A DNA stretch of 9,118 nt from Chloroflexota bacterium (GCA_016190585.1 JACPQH010000090.1:1-9118), one strand, 5' to 3'. Positions 1 to 5,507 are shown, counted from the stretch's first letter. Notes: generated by a model not told the origin, from the letters alone. Translations and numbers: made by a program.

Positions 1-107
1 AGCAGGCGCCCGCACTAGACCACTATGCGATCCCTCCAAAAAGACCAATAATACTGTAACATAATAGTCACGTTTCCTCAAATGATGTTAGAGGTAAAAC
101 AGCCTAA

Positions 108-287
108 TTTCAATCCATAGTCCAGCCTAATCCTAAGCCTGCTTCTCAGCCTACGGGACAACCTGGAAGGCCTTTGATTAACTGGGCTAATAACACCATG
201 CTACAGAATAAACAGGCCGAAGAAAAAGCCTGGATTCCGAACGCGGTGGTAGGGGCTTATTTGTCAGGGGATTGGGTTAGGATCTGA
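108..287 (+). pseudogene. Possible C-terminal fragment of an unknown protein, no start codon
   Basis: The frame is open from 108 to a TGA at 285-287. It reads as a proline- and glutamine-rich stretch (PKPASQPTGQPGRP), then a tryptophan-containing tail (WANNTMLQNKQAEEKAW, ending GDWVRI). The composition looks protein-like, but no ATG, GTG or TTG lies near its beginning; the first in-frame ATG is at 198. A second frame starts with ATG ATG at 82 and runs to TAG at 118-120. It carries a similar Gln-Pro-Asn segment (KQPNFNP), so one gene may have been split by a frameshift around 112-123. I recognise no family. It could also be chance open frame in AT-rich DNA. Confidence 0.25.
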
Positions 288-305
288 AGGACTGCTCAAA
301 TCTGG

Positions 306-389
306 CTATGCGTAAAAGAGTGTTAAGAACTTGACCTCCTGCCATTTTTCCTTTAAAGTTATTTCGGTCAGGTCTTTGACCATGACCAT
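306..389 (-). pseudogene. Truncated 27-codon ORF with strong RBS, probably a transposase N-terminus
   Basis: On the minus strand an AAAGGAGG site (397-404) sits 7 bases before an ATG at 387-389. The frame encodes MVMVKDLTEITLKEKWQEVK, then a few unrelated-looking residues and TAG at 306-308. A near-perfect ribosome binding site on such a short frame suggests the 5' end of a longer gene cut off by deletion or recombination around 306-330. The charged, helical start is like N-termini of mutator (IS256-type) transposases as I remember them, and the upstream DNA resembles such an element's end. The family is inferred, not shown. A genuine 27-residue peptide remains possible. Confidence 0.35.
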
Positions 390-475
390 GGGCGTACCTC
401 CTTTCTTTATGTAGCATTATCGAAAGGATACGCCCTTTTCTTTACGCCGAAAAGAATTTACACAAGATAGGGGTA
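306..475 (-). mobile_element. Possible remnant left end of an IS256-family (mutator) insertion sequence
   Basis: Read on the minus strand, 452-468 gives TCTTGTGTAAATTCTTT, about 65 bases before the truncated ORF's start. A TTGTGTAAA-type sequence is common near the ends of IS256-family elements. The order terminal sequence, leader, strong ribosome binding site and transposase start fits a left end. No matching right-hand inverted repeat or target duplication is visible in this window, so only one end would remain. This is recollection of a family pattern, not an alignment. Confidence 0.28.
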
Positions 476-495
476 AACTAACGGATGAACGCTTG

Positions 496-524
496 TTGAC
501 TTCTACTTAACAGCGAATTATGCT
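496..524 (+). promoter_or_regulatory. Candidate sigma-70 promoter for the secreted-protein gene
   Basis: TTGACT (496-501) is followed after 17 bases by TATGCT (519-524), and a second A/T-rich box TATAAA lies at 525-530. The start codon is at 606, giving a leader of about 75 bases. The -35 box is one base from consensus; the -10 box matches four of six. Confidence 0.35.
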
Positions 525-605
525 TATAAACGCATGGGTAGTATATTACTGAACTTCCGATTATGGTGTTGACGGGAGGGAAGAACAGGGGAGGAGTCGT
601 GAAAG

Positions 606-1136
606 ATGAAGAAAATAGCCGTGGCTGTCTTACCTGCGCTGATACTGCTTTTTTCTACACACGTCTTTGCTACTGCGGTTTATGCTTCTAGCAGCGTGAT
701 GGGAGACCCCGTGGGGGACGCGGCACCTGGCTACCAGGATATCGTCCGAGCTAAAGTGACTGAGCAGAGGGGTAGGGGAACTCTGTTCTTGTCTATGGAG
801 GTCGCCAGTCTGATACCCTTGCAACCTGCTGAAAACGCTCTCTACTGGAGTTGGCATCTGGACACCGACCCAAACAGCGCGCCTTATGATTGGGCTGCAG
901 ATTACGTAGTCCATGTTCACTGGGATGGTACCGCTTTTACTGCGTTTCTGTTTGACAGGAGGACAACCATCACTACTTACGTGCCGTTCAGTATTGATGG
1001 AGCGTCAGTCAAAGTATCTGTGGACCTTCCCTTGATTGGTGATCCCTCGAGCTTCGATTGGATTGCCGCCACCAAGGTTCTGCCTGGAACACCGGATTCC
1101 GCTCCGGACAGTGGGTGGACCGACTGGGGCCACTAG
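606..1136 (+). CDS. Secreted hypothetical protein, 176 aa
   Basis: The protein starts with a clear Sec signal peptide: MKK, a hydrophobic core at residues 4-18 (IAVAVLPALILLFST), and likely cleavage after VFA (22) or VYA (27). The mature part is rich in aromatic and beta-forming residues. It opens with a DPVGDAAPGYQDI segment (34-46), and a tryptophan-rich WSWHLDTDPN block follows near 81-90. Acidic and Gly-Asp motifs of this kind occur in extracellular beta-sandwich domains, but I cannot assign a family. The start is well supported: GGGGAGGAG at 588-596 lies 9 bases before the ATG. No lipobox cysteine is seen, so release or non-covalent surface attachment is likelier than a lipoprotein. Its neighbours are unrelated; it looks like an orphan accessory gene. 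That it is a real gene is fairly sure; its function is unknown. Confidence 0.72.
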   Translation: MKKIAVAVLPALILLFSTHVFATAVYASSSVMGDPVGDAAPGYQDIVRAKVTEQRGRGTLFLSMEVASLIPLQPAENALYWSWHLDTDPNSAPYDWAADYVVHVHWDGTAFTAFLFDRRTTITTYVPFSIDGASVKVSVDLPLIGDPSSFDWIAATKVLPGTPDSAPDSGWTDWGH

Positions 1137-1510
1137 ACGGACGGGTGCTACCCGGGAACCGCTGCAAACTTTCGTCACAGCTGAACCGCCACCCTCATGG
1201 CCTTGGCACAGTGACGTAGCTGATATCTGAAAATCCGATGGGTGTAGTACGCTGGAATAATAATCCACTATATCGGGCAACAGTATTGGCGTCAACTCGA
1301 TTTCAAAGCCTGTCTTCCGTAGAGTAACATTCAGTGTTTGGGACGCTGTATCACCTGTTAGATTGTTGCCTTGAGAAAGCAATCGGGATATTTACTCTTT
1401 CGCGTGTGGATGAACGTGCAAGTTGAAAGTTACAATCCGGTACTACCCACACCTTCCTCTGTGTCGCATCCTCATTTCAAGATGGCCAAGAACTTGTATG
1501 TAATTTGCTG
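1137..1510. other. Non-coding gap between convergent genes
   Basis: I find no supportable gene here. Directly after the secreted-protein gene a short CGGGT/ACCCG stem (1141-1153, three-base loop) lacks a T-run, so it is a poor terminator candidate. A minus-strand open frame crossing 1240-1382 needs a TTG start without a ribosome binding site and continues antisense into the secreted-protein gene, so I do not call it. The stretch probably holds the 3' ends of two convergent transcripts, or decayed gene material. Confidence 0.4.
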
Positions 1511-1702
1511 TCACGGGTTGCGTAAGCCCCAAAGAACGCTGGGGCCACAAAGCGCAATCATGGTCAGAAGCAGGAGTAGACTTGCTCCCAATCCTATGGC
1601 GCCAAAGACTATGCCGGGGAGCTTGAGCAACTTTGCCATGGGCCTCCTTCCCAGTAGCAGTGCAGTCAGTCCCAGCAGTATTCCAAGAACAAGTGCGAGC
1701 AC
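1511..1702 (-). CDS. Small hydrophobic membrane protein, 63 aa (or 42 aa from an internal ATG)
   Basis: The frame encodes two hydrophobic segments: residues 2-17 (LALVLGILLGLTALLL) and about 30-50 (IVFGAIGLGASLLLLLTMIAL). They are separated by a basic loop (GRRPMAKLLK), a pattern seen in real membrane proteins. The 63-residue version uses GTG at 1700-1702 without a ribosome binding site. An internal ATG at 1637-1639 follows GGAAGGAGG by 3 bases and would give a 42-residue single-helix protein like its upstream neighbour. The frame closes with a stop just upstream of the GTG, so a longer N-terminus is excluded. It lies 34 bases after the 45-residue gene on the same strand and may be translated by coupling. 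No family is recognised. The opposite strand also has an open frame here (1371-1709), which I treat as the shadow because it lacks protein-like features. Confidence 0.45.
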   Translation of the reverse strand: MLALVLGILLGLTALLLGRRPMAKLLKLPGIVFGAIGLGASLLLLLTMIALCGPSVLWGLRNP

Positions 1703-1736
1703 CGTCTGACGGTGTTAGGCGACGCGAGCCGGGTTA

Positions 1737-1874
1737 CTAAATGGGCCTCCCGGGCTCGTCAAAGCCAAAGAATACCGCCAAGGGAAAGGCAAGGCTTGCG
1801 AGCCCCAGTCCTATAGCTAGAAGTCCTGGCAGAATGATGTTCCCCTTTTTTGCAGGCTCTTTCTGTTTCTGCAA
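1737..1874 (-). CDS. Very small single-helix membrane protein, 45 aa
   Basis: A TTG start at 1872-1874 is preceded 4 bases upstream by GGAGAGGAGG (1879-1888 on the minus strand), one of the strongest ribosome binding sites in the window. The product begins with a hydrophilic, lysine-rich tail (residues 1-10, MQKQKEPAKK). One transmembrane helix of about 25 residues follows (13-38, NIILPGLLAIGLGLASLAF and onward), then a short acidic tail, FDEPGRPI. The TAG stop is at 1737-1739. The positive residues before the helix suggest the N-terminus stays in the cytoplasm. The gene lies 68 bases downstream of the 174-residue membrane protein and upstream of the 63-residue one, all on the same strand, so an operon is likely. 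Its function is unknown. Roles such as a regulatory subunit or a toxin-like small membrane peptide are only guesses. Confidence 0.5.
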   Translation of the reverse strand: MQKQKEPAKKGNIILPGLLAIGLGLASLAFPLAVFFGFDEPGRPI

Positions 1875-1942
1875 TTGACCTCCTCTCCGTCAATCGTTCG
1901 GGAACTGCCCACCAAGGCAAACCACAAGGTATTTTAATTACC

Positions 1943-2467
1943 TTAAATCAGCCTAGCCAACTTTCTTTTGTCGGTTTTCCTTTTCTCCAGATAGCCCAGC
2001 GTAGTACCGATGCCGCCTCCCCCCATGATACCCCAGATTGCCATCATTAAAGCTGACCAGAGAACCTCACCACTGCTTAAATTCCAAGTATTGAATATAG
2101 CAAAAACAAATCCGATGATGCCAGTAAGCACCAGGGGCCCGACCCTCTTCCAGTCTTTAAGAGCCAGACCCAAAGATACTCCTATAATGCCAGCTAGGAG
2201 ACTGAACATAAGGTTAGGGGAATAAGAGCCAATTCCAAAACCAATCGCGCCACCCATCCCTGAAATAACTGCTCTTCTCCAGTCCTTTAAGGCTAGCCCA
2301 AGTGATGCCCCACCGACAGCACCCATGACAATGAACCCAAAATATGGCTGACCGATGCTAGGCCAAATAGCACCACCGATAGCCCCGCCAAGGCTGAATC
2401 CGATGGCTCCCCATAGTGCAAAGGCTAGAATGCCTCTTCTCTTTGTTTTCTCTTTCTGTTCCTGCAT
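1943..2467 (-). CDS. Glycine-rich multi-pass membrane protein with an internal repeat, 174 aa
   Basis: After a basic N-terminus (MQEQKEKTKRRG) the protein is almost entirely hydrophobic. Likely membrane segments are near residues 13-35, 42-60, 66-84, 87-103, 111-127 and 134-160, and it ends in a basic tail (EKRKTDKRKLARLI). It is full of GxxxG-like and GAIGF motifs, typical of tightly packed helices. The sequence SLGLALKDW occurs twice, at 55-63 and 98-106, each followed by a basic residue pair (RR, KR) and another helix, so the protein contains two copies of a two-helix unit. The ATG at 2465-2467 has GGAG 5-6 bases upstream and a good promoter behind it. Proteins of this look occur as uncharacterised families in environmental bacteria and archaea. 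No transport or enzyme motif is visible. It is probably the first gene of a small membrane-protein operon running to 1511. Confidence 0.78.
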   Translation of the reverse strand: MQEQKEKTKRRGILAFALWGAIGFSLGGAIGGAIWPSIGQPYFGFIVMGAVGGASLGLALKDWRRAVISGMGGAIGFGIGSYSPNLMFSLLAGIIGVSLGLALKDWKRVGPLVLTGIIGFVFAIFNTWNLSSGEVLWSALMMAIWGIMGGGGIGTTLGYLEKRKTDKRKLARLI

Positions 2468-2487
2468 CTTCGCTCCATGTCATAACA

Positions 2488-2516
2488 AATTTAAGCCAAG
2501 TGATGTGCTAAGTCAA
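2488..2516 (-). promoter_or_regulatory. Promoter for the membrane-protein cluster
   Basis: On the minus strand TTGACT (2511-2516) is followed after exactly 17 bases by TAAATT (2488-2493). The expected transcript start near 2481 leaves a leader of about 14 bases that contains the GGAG ribosome binding site. The -35 box matches consensus at five of six bases and the -10 box at four of six. Confidence 0.52.
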
Positions 2517-2529
2517 TTTTCTTATTTCG

Positions 2530-2655
2530 ATGGCTGACAACGGCCGCAAGAGATATCGATTGCGATTAACCAAAACGGATATTCCCAGACAACGTGATTT
2601 GTTAGCTAAATATTTCAAACAAGCTTACGAACGAGCAAATCCAGAGTCCAGTTGA
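2530..2655 (+). CDS. Possible small basic protein, 41 aa
   Basis: ATG at 2530-2532 opens a frame to TGA at 2653-2655. The product is strongly basic and helical-looking: MADNGRKRYRLRLTKTDIPR, followed by a segment with DLLAKYFKQAYERANPESS. It contains no hydrophobic segment, and the composition suggests nucleic-acid or ribosome contact, or a fragment of a DNA-binding protein. No Shine-Dalgarno site lies in front of the ATG and I see no good promoter, so expression is uncertain. It is divergent from the 174-residue membrane protein and just upstream of ybeY on the same strand. It could be a real small protein, a remnant, or chance. Confidence 0.3.
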   Translation: MADNGRKRYRLRLTKTDIPRQRDLLAKYFKQAYERANPESS

Positions 2656-2745
2656 ATCATGTACTGTGCATGGCGCCGCGTTTACTAATTACCTAGAGTT
2701 GGTAGGCCTATTTTGTCCTCAAGCGTTTTAGCCCTTATCCCCGGT

Positions 2746-2774
2746 TTGATAGCCGTGCCGGGTTATGCTATCAT
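2746..2774 (+). promoter_or_regulatory. Candidate extended -10 promoter giving a leaderless ybeY mRNA
   Basis: TTGATA (2746-2751), a 17-base spacer and TATCAT (2769-2774) are preceded by TGC, the extended -10 signature. Transcription would start about 7 bases downstream, at or beside the A of the ATG at 2782. If so, the ATG at 2773, which lies inside the -10 box, could not be used from this promoter. Confidence 0.4.
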
Positions 2775-3270
2775 GCCCACGATGCAGATAAGCGTCCTGG
2801 TTGACCCCGGAGCCGAGTGCTGCCCGCCGGCGGACTGGCTGAGGCAGACCGTCCGCGACACCCTCAGGGGGCTGGGCGCCAGCGATAACCTGGAGATCGG
2901 CCTGGTCATCACCACCCAGGAGGAAATCCGGAAGCTCAACCGGCGCTACCGGAAAAAAGACCGCCCCACCGACGTGCTGGCCTTCTTTATGACCGAGGAA
3001 GCCCCCACCCCCGACCACGCCTTCGTCACCGCGCCCGACGGCGTGCTCCATCTCGGCGAGGTGATTATCTCGTGCCCCCAGGCAGTCATCCAGGCCGGGG
3101 AACACGGCCATTCCCTGGAGAGGGAACTGGCGGTACTGATTATCCACGGCGTCCTGCATCTCGCCGGCTTCGACCACACCGGGCTGGCCATGAGGCGGGC
3201 GATGGAAAGCCGGGAAAAAGAGATACTAACCTATCTGGAGTCTAAAGGCCAGGTGGAAGCGGCGCGCTAG
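2773..3270 (+). CDS. ybeY: Endoribonuclease YbeY, rRNA maturation factor
   Basis: YbeY is a zinc-dependent single-strand endoribonuclease needed for 16S rRNA 3'-end maturation and ribosome quality control in the cytoplasm. Numbered from the ATG at 2773 (165 aa), the metal-binding signature HGVLHLAGFDH is at 125-135, with H125, H129 and H135 as the three zinc ligands. The family motifs YRKKDRPTDVLAFF (59-72) and LGEVIIS (94-100) are also present. Length fits the family, usually about 150-170 aa. The start is uncertain. The frame is open upstream to a TTG at 2713, but homology begins near MQISVLVD. The ATG at 2782 fits a leaderless transcript and the ATG at 2773 is the next choice; neither has a Shine-Dalgarno site. 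The stop overlaps the stop of the convergent pyrD. All key residues are present, so I expect an active enzyme. Confidence 0.95.
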   Translation: MPTMQISVLVDPGAECCPPADWLRQTVRDTLRGLGASDNLEIGLVITTQEEIRKLNRRYRKKDRPTDVLAFFMTEEAPTPDHAFVTAPDGVLHLGEVIISCPQAVIQAGEHGHSLERELAVLIIHGVLHLAGFDHTGLAMRRAMESREKEILTYLESKGQVEAAR

Positions 3271-4202
3271 CCCCTCAGCGCCGCCCCGGCTATCTCCGCC
3301 AGGCTGCCGATGCCCTCTTTCTCCAGGAATTCCTGAATGCCCTTCAGGATGTCGAGCGGCGCTGCGGGCGAGCCGAAGATGGCCGTACCGACCTCGACGG
3401 CGCTGGCGCCGGCCATGATGAACTCCACGGCGTCGAAGCCGGTGCTGATGCCGCCGCAGCCGACGATGGGCACTTTGACCGCCCGGGCCGCCTGGTAGAC
3501 CATCGCCAGGGACACCGGCTTGATGGCCGGGCCGGACAGCCCGCCGAACACGTTGCCGAGCAGCGGCCGCCTTTTATAGATATCGATGGCCATGCCCTTG
3601 AGCGTGTTGGTCAGTACCAGGGCGTCGGCCCCCGCCTCGACGACCGCCCGGGACACGCCCACGATATCGCCGGTGTTCGGGGTCAGCTTGACAAGCACAG
3701 GCAGCGAGGTCGCCTGCCTGACCGCCGCCGTCACCCGGGCGGCCATTACCGGGTCCGCGCCGAACTCCGCGCCGCCGGCGGCTACGTTGGGGCAACTGAT
3801 GTTCACCTCGATGCCGGCCACGCCTTTGACCCCTTCCAGCCGGGCGGCCATCATGCCATAGTCTTCCACGGACTCGCCGGCGATATTGACCAGCACCGGC
3901 ACGGTCCATCCCGCCCAGACCGGGGCCTTCTCCCGCACCAGGGCCTCGATGCCGATATTCTGAAGCCCGATGGAGTTCAGCATCCCCGAGGCCGTCTCGG
4001 CGAGTCGCGGCTGGGCGTTCCCTTCCCTCGGGCGGGGCGTCGTCCCCTTGCAGACGACCGCCCCCAGTTTCTGGATGTCGAAGATGTCGCAGTACTCCGT
4101 CCCGTAGCCGAAGGTGCCGGAGGCGGTTATCACCGGGTTGGCGAGCCGGAGTCCCGGCTGGCGGCCGGGGGCGAGCTGCACGGAAAGGTCGGGTGGCGTC
4201 AT
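3267..4202 (-). CDS. pyrD: Dihydroorotate dehydrogenase, class 1B catalytic subunit
   Basis: This is the FMN enzyme that oxidises dihydroorotate to orotate, the fourth step of UMP synthesis, in the cytoplasm. The 311-residue length is standard. The N-terminal ANPVITASGTFGYG (21-34) and CKGTT (51-55) belong to the flavin barrel. NSIGLQN (76-82) is the substrate loop. NISCPN (134-139) carries the catalytic base C137, which marks class 1 rather than the membrane class 2 enzymes, which use serine. GCGGIS (248-253) is the phosphate-binding loop for FMN. The form resembles class 1B, which works with the electron-transfer subunit PyrK (NAD+ as acceptor); pyrK is not in this window. Its ATG overlaps the stop of the glycosylase gene in ATGA, so translation is probably coupled, helped by an AGGA upstream. 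Confidence 0.95.
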   Translation of the reverse strand: MTPPDLSVQLAPGRQPGLRLANPVITASGTFGYGTEYCDIFDIQKLGAVVCKGTTPRPREGNAQPRLAETASGMLNSIGLQNIGIEALVREKAPVWAGWTVPVLVNIAGESVEDYGMMAARLEGVKGVAGIEVNISCPNVAAGGAEFGADPVMAARVTAAVRQATSLPVLVKLTPNTGDIVGVSRAVVEAGADALVLTNTLKGMAIDIYKRRPLLGNVFGGLSGPAIKPVSLAMVYQAARAVKVPIVGCGGISTGFDAVEFIMAGASAVEVGTAIFGSPAAPLDILKGIQEFLEKEGIGSLAEIAGAALRG

Positions 4203-4915
4203 GGCTGTTTCCTGGCTGAAAGCTTATCAGATTGCGCCGGGTTAATCAATTGGCCGCTGCTGGGGCAGATGTCCTCCAGGCAGCACTCCGGGCACCGGGG
4301 GCGAGGGCGGCAGAGGTTCTTGCCCAGCTCGACCAGCAGGGCGTGGTACTCGTTGAAAAGCCGGGCGTCCGCCGGCAGGCTGTCCATAAACATTCTCTGG
4401 AAACCGGCGTAGTCTGCTTTGTCAGGACGCAGTCCCAGGCGCGCCATGATGCGGCGGGTATAGGCGTCGATGACGAACACCGGCTTGCCGCCGGCGTAGA
4501 GCAGGATGGAGTCGGCGGTCTCTTCCCCGACGCCATAAACGGCCAGCAGCCTCGGCCTGAGCTCCGACGTCTCCCCGGCGAAAAGCTTCTCCAGGCTGTC
4601 CTGGTAGCCTTCCCCCAGCCACCGAACGAACGCTTTGAGCTTGCGGGCCTTGCTGTTATGGTAGCCGCAGGCGTGTATCAGACGAGCCAGCTCCGGCTCG
4701 GGTATGGCGCGCAGCCTTTCCGGCGACAGCGCCCCGGCCCGTTTCAGGCTGCCTATGGCCTTCTCGACATTGATCCAGGCAGCCGACTGCGTCAGGATGG
4801 CGCCGACAATCACCTCGAAAGGGCTTTCCGCCGGCCACCAGCGCCGCGGCCCGAAGCGCGCGAACAGCCGCCGGTAGACCTCCCCCAGCCGGTCTTCTAG
4901 TGTGCCGCCGCCCAT
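4199..4915 (-). CDS. Endonuclease III-related DNA glycosylase (HhH-GPD, iron-sulfur)
   Basis: The protein belongs to the helix-hairpin-helix DNA glycosylases, which remove damaged bases in base-excision repair. The N-terminal half has the family helix PFEVIVGAILTQSAAW (32-47). The hairpin motif YGVGEETAD (127-135) precedes VIDAYTRR (148-155), where D150 is the conserved catalytic aspartate. The position of the lyase lysine of Nth (GVGRKTA) is occupied by E132. A monofunctional glycosylase is therefore expected, as in MutY or the MagIII type that removes 3-methyladenine, rather than a bifunctional Nth. Cysteines C202, C208, C211 and C217, with an extra C212, form a likely 4Fe-4S site with spacing 5-2-5. 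The ATG lies 19 bases inside the end of trmO, and the TGA overlaps the pyrD start. The substrate cannot be read from the sequence, so I give no symbol. Confidence 0.88.
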   Translation of the reverse strand: MGGGTLEDRLGEVYRRLFARFGPRRWWPAESPFEVIVGAILTQSAAWINVEKAIGSLKRAGALSPERLRAIPEPELARLIHACGYHNSKARKLKAFVRWLGEGYQDSLEKLFAGETSELRPRLLAVYGVGEETADSILLYAGGKPVFVIDAYTRRIMARLGLRPDKADYAGFQRMFMDSLPADARLFNEYHALLVELGKNLCRPRPRCPECCLEDICPSSGQLINPAQSDKLSARKQP

Positions 4916-5343
4916 GCCGCCGCTCGGGCGCCCTCCAGGCAGTCGTGGGCTGGGATGAACGGTTTGATATCGATTACCGGGGTGCCGTCAATGGCGTCCA
5001 GGCCCCGGACCCTGATGATGTTATTATTTATGTCAACTATTCGGGCGGTGGTCAGACCCACCGGGTTAGGCCGGTTCGGGGAGCGGGTCGCCAGGAAACC
5101 GACCAGGGGCAGTCTCGGGTCGCCGCGCGGGTGCACCAGGGGGGCCAGGTCTGTTCTTTTGGCGCGGTCCATCCAGAAAAGCACCACGATATGCGAGAAC
5201 CCGGCCAGCCCGGCCAGCGCCCCGGCAAGGTCGCCGTCCAGCACGATCTCCGAGGTTACCGCCTGCCAGTCGAACCCGGCGCGCTGCAACTCGGTGACCG
5301 GGCTTCTGACCGTTCCGATAGGCCGCAAGATAAAATCAGCCAT
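4897..5343 (-). CDS. trmO: tRNA (adenine(37)-N6)-methyltransferase TrmO (TsaA family), short form
   Basis: TrmO uses S-adenosylmethionine to methylate N6 of t6A at position 37 of certain threonine tRNAs, fine-tuning decoding. The TsaA/YaeB beta-barrel signatures are all present in 148 residues: IGTVRSP (9-15), HPRGDP (71-76), RSPNRPNPVGLT (87-98) and GLDAIDGTPVIDIKP (114-128). It lacks the C-terminal extension of the E. coli protein, which is longer. This short form is common in archaea and several bacterial phyla, and some short members have unproven substrates. The ATG at 5341-5343 has no Shine-Dalgarno site, but a promoter-like element ends only 9 bases before it, so the mRNA may be leaderless or nearly so. 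It is the first gene of a three-gene minus-strand operon with the glycosylase and pyrD. Confidence 0.88.
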   Translation of the reverse strand: MADFILRPIGTVRSPVTELQRAGFDWQAVTSEIVLDGDLAGALAGLAGFSHIVVLFWMDRAKRTDLAPLVHPRGDPRLPLVGFLATRSPNRPNPVGLTTARIVDINNNIIRVRGLDAIDGTPVIDIKPFIPAHDCLEGARAAAWAAAH

Positions 5344-5352
5344 TCTTTTTTC

Positions 5353-5381
5353 ATACTAGCATAAGCCACAATGAGGGACAA
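5353..5381 (-). promoter_or_regulatory. Extended -10 promoter for trmO operon, nearly leaderless
   Basis: On the minus strand TTGTCC (5376-5381), a 17-base spacer and TAGTAT (5353-5358) are preceded by TGC, the extended -10 signature. Only 9 bases separate the -10 box from the trmO ATG, so the transcript would start 0-3 bases before it. The local sequence CTTATGCTA is nearly the same as in front of ybeY (GTTATGCTA). Confidence 0.42.
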
Positions 5382-5507
5382 AAGCGAAATTATTACTTTA
5401 TCCTGGTTGCCGTCGGCTTACCTCACCCCCGAACCCCCTCCGTCCTGAAATATGGTTGCCGCACGGACATAGCATCACCACCGGGAATGGGTAGAACCGA
5501 GCGCGGT

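Noticed and set aside
1141..1153. CGGGT-GCT-ACCCG hairpin after the secreted-protein gene
   Set aside because: A five-pair stem with a three-base loop and no following T-run is too weak to call a terminator.
1005..1382. Minus-strand open frame of 125 codons with a fairly protein-like N-terminal half
   Set aside because: It needs a TTG start with no ribosome binding site, has a stop a few codons upstream, and its second half is antisense to the secreted-protein gene. A decayed fragment around 1240-1382 cannot be excluded.
1526..1545. GC-rich hairpin GCCCCA / TGGGGC considered as a terminator
   Set aside because: It has a six-pair stem but no T-run on either strand, and it lies inside the end of the 63-residue gene.
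1371..1709. Plus-strand open frame of 112 codons opposite the 63-residue membrane protein
   Set aside because: No ribosome binding site. Ser/Pro-rich translation is what antisense of a hydrophobic Leu/Gly-rich gene gives.
4232..4900. Plus-strand open frame of 222 codons opposite the glycosylase
   Set aside because: It is antisense to a gene with intact helix-hairpin-helix and iron-sulfur motifs; no protein-like features.
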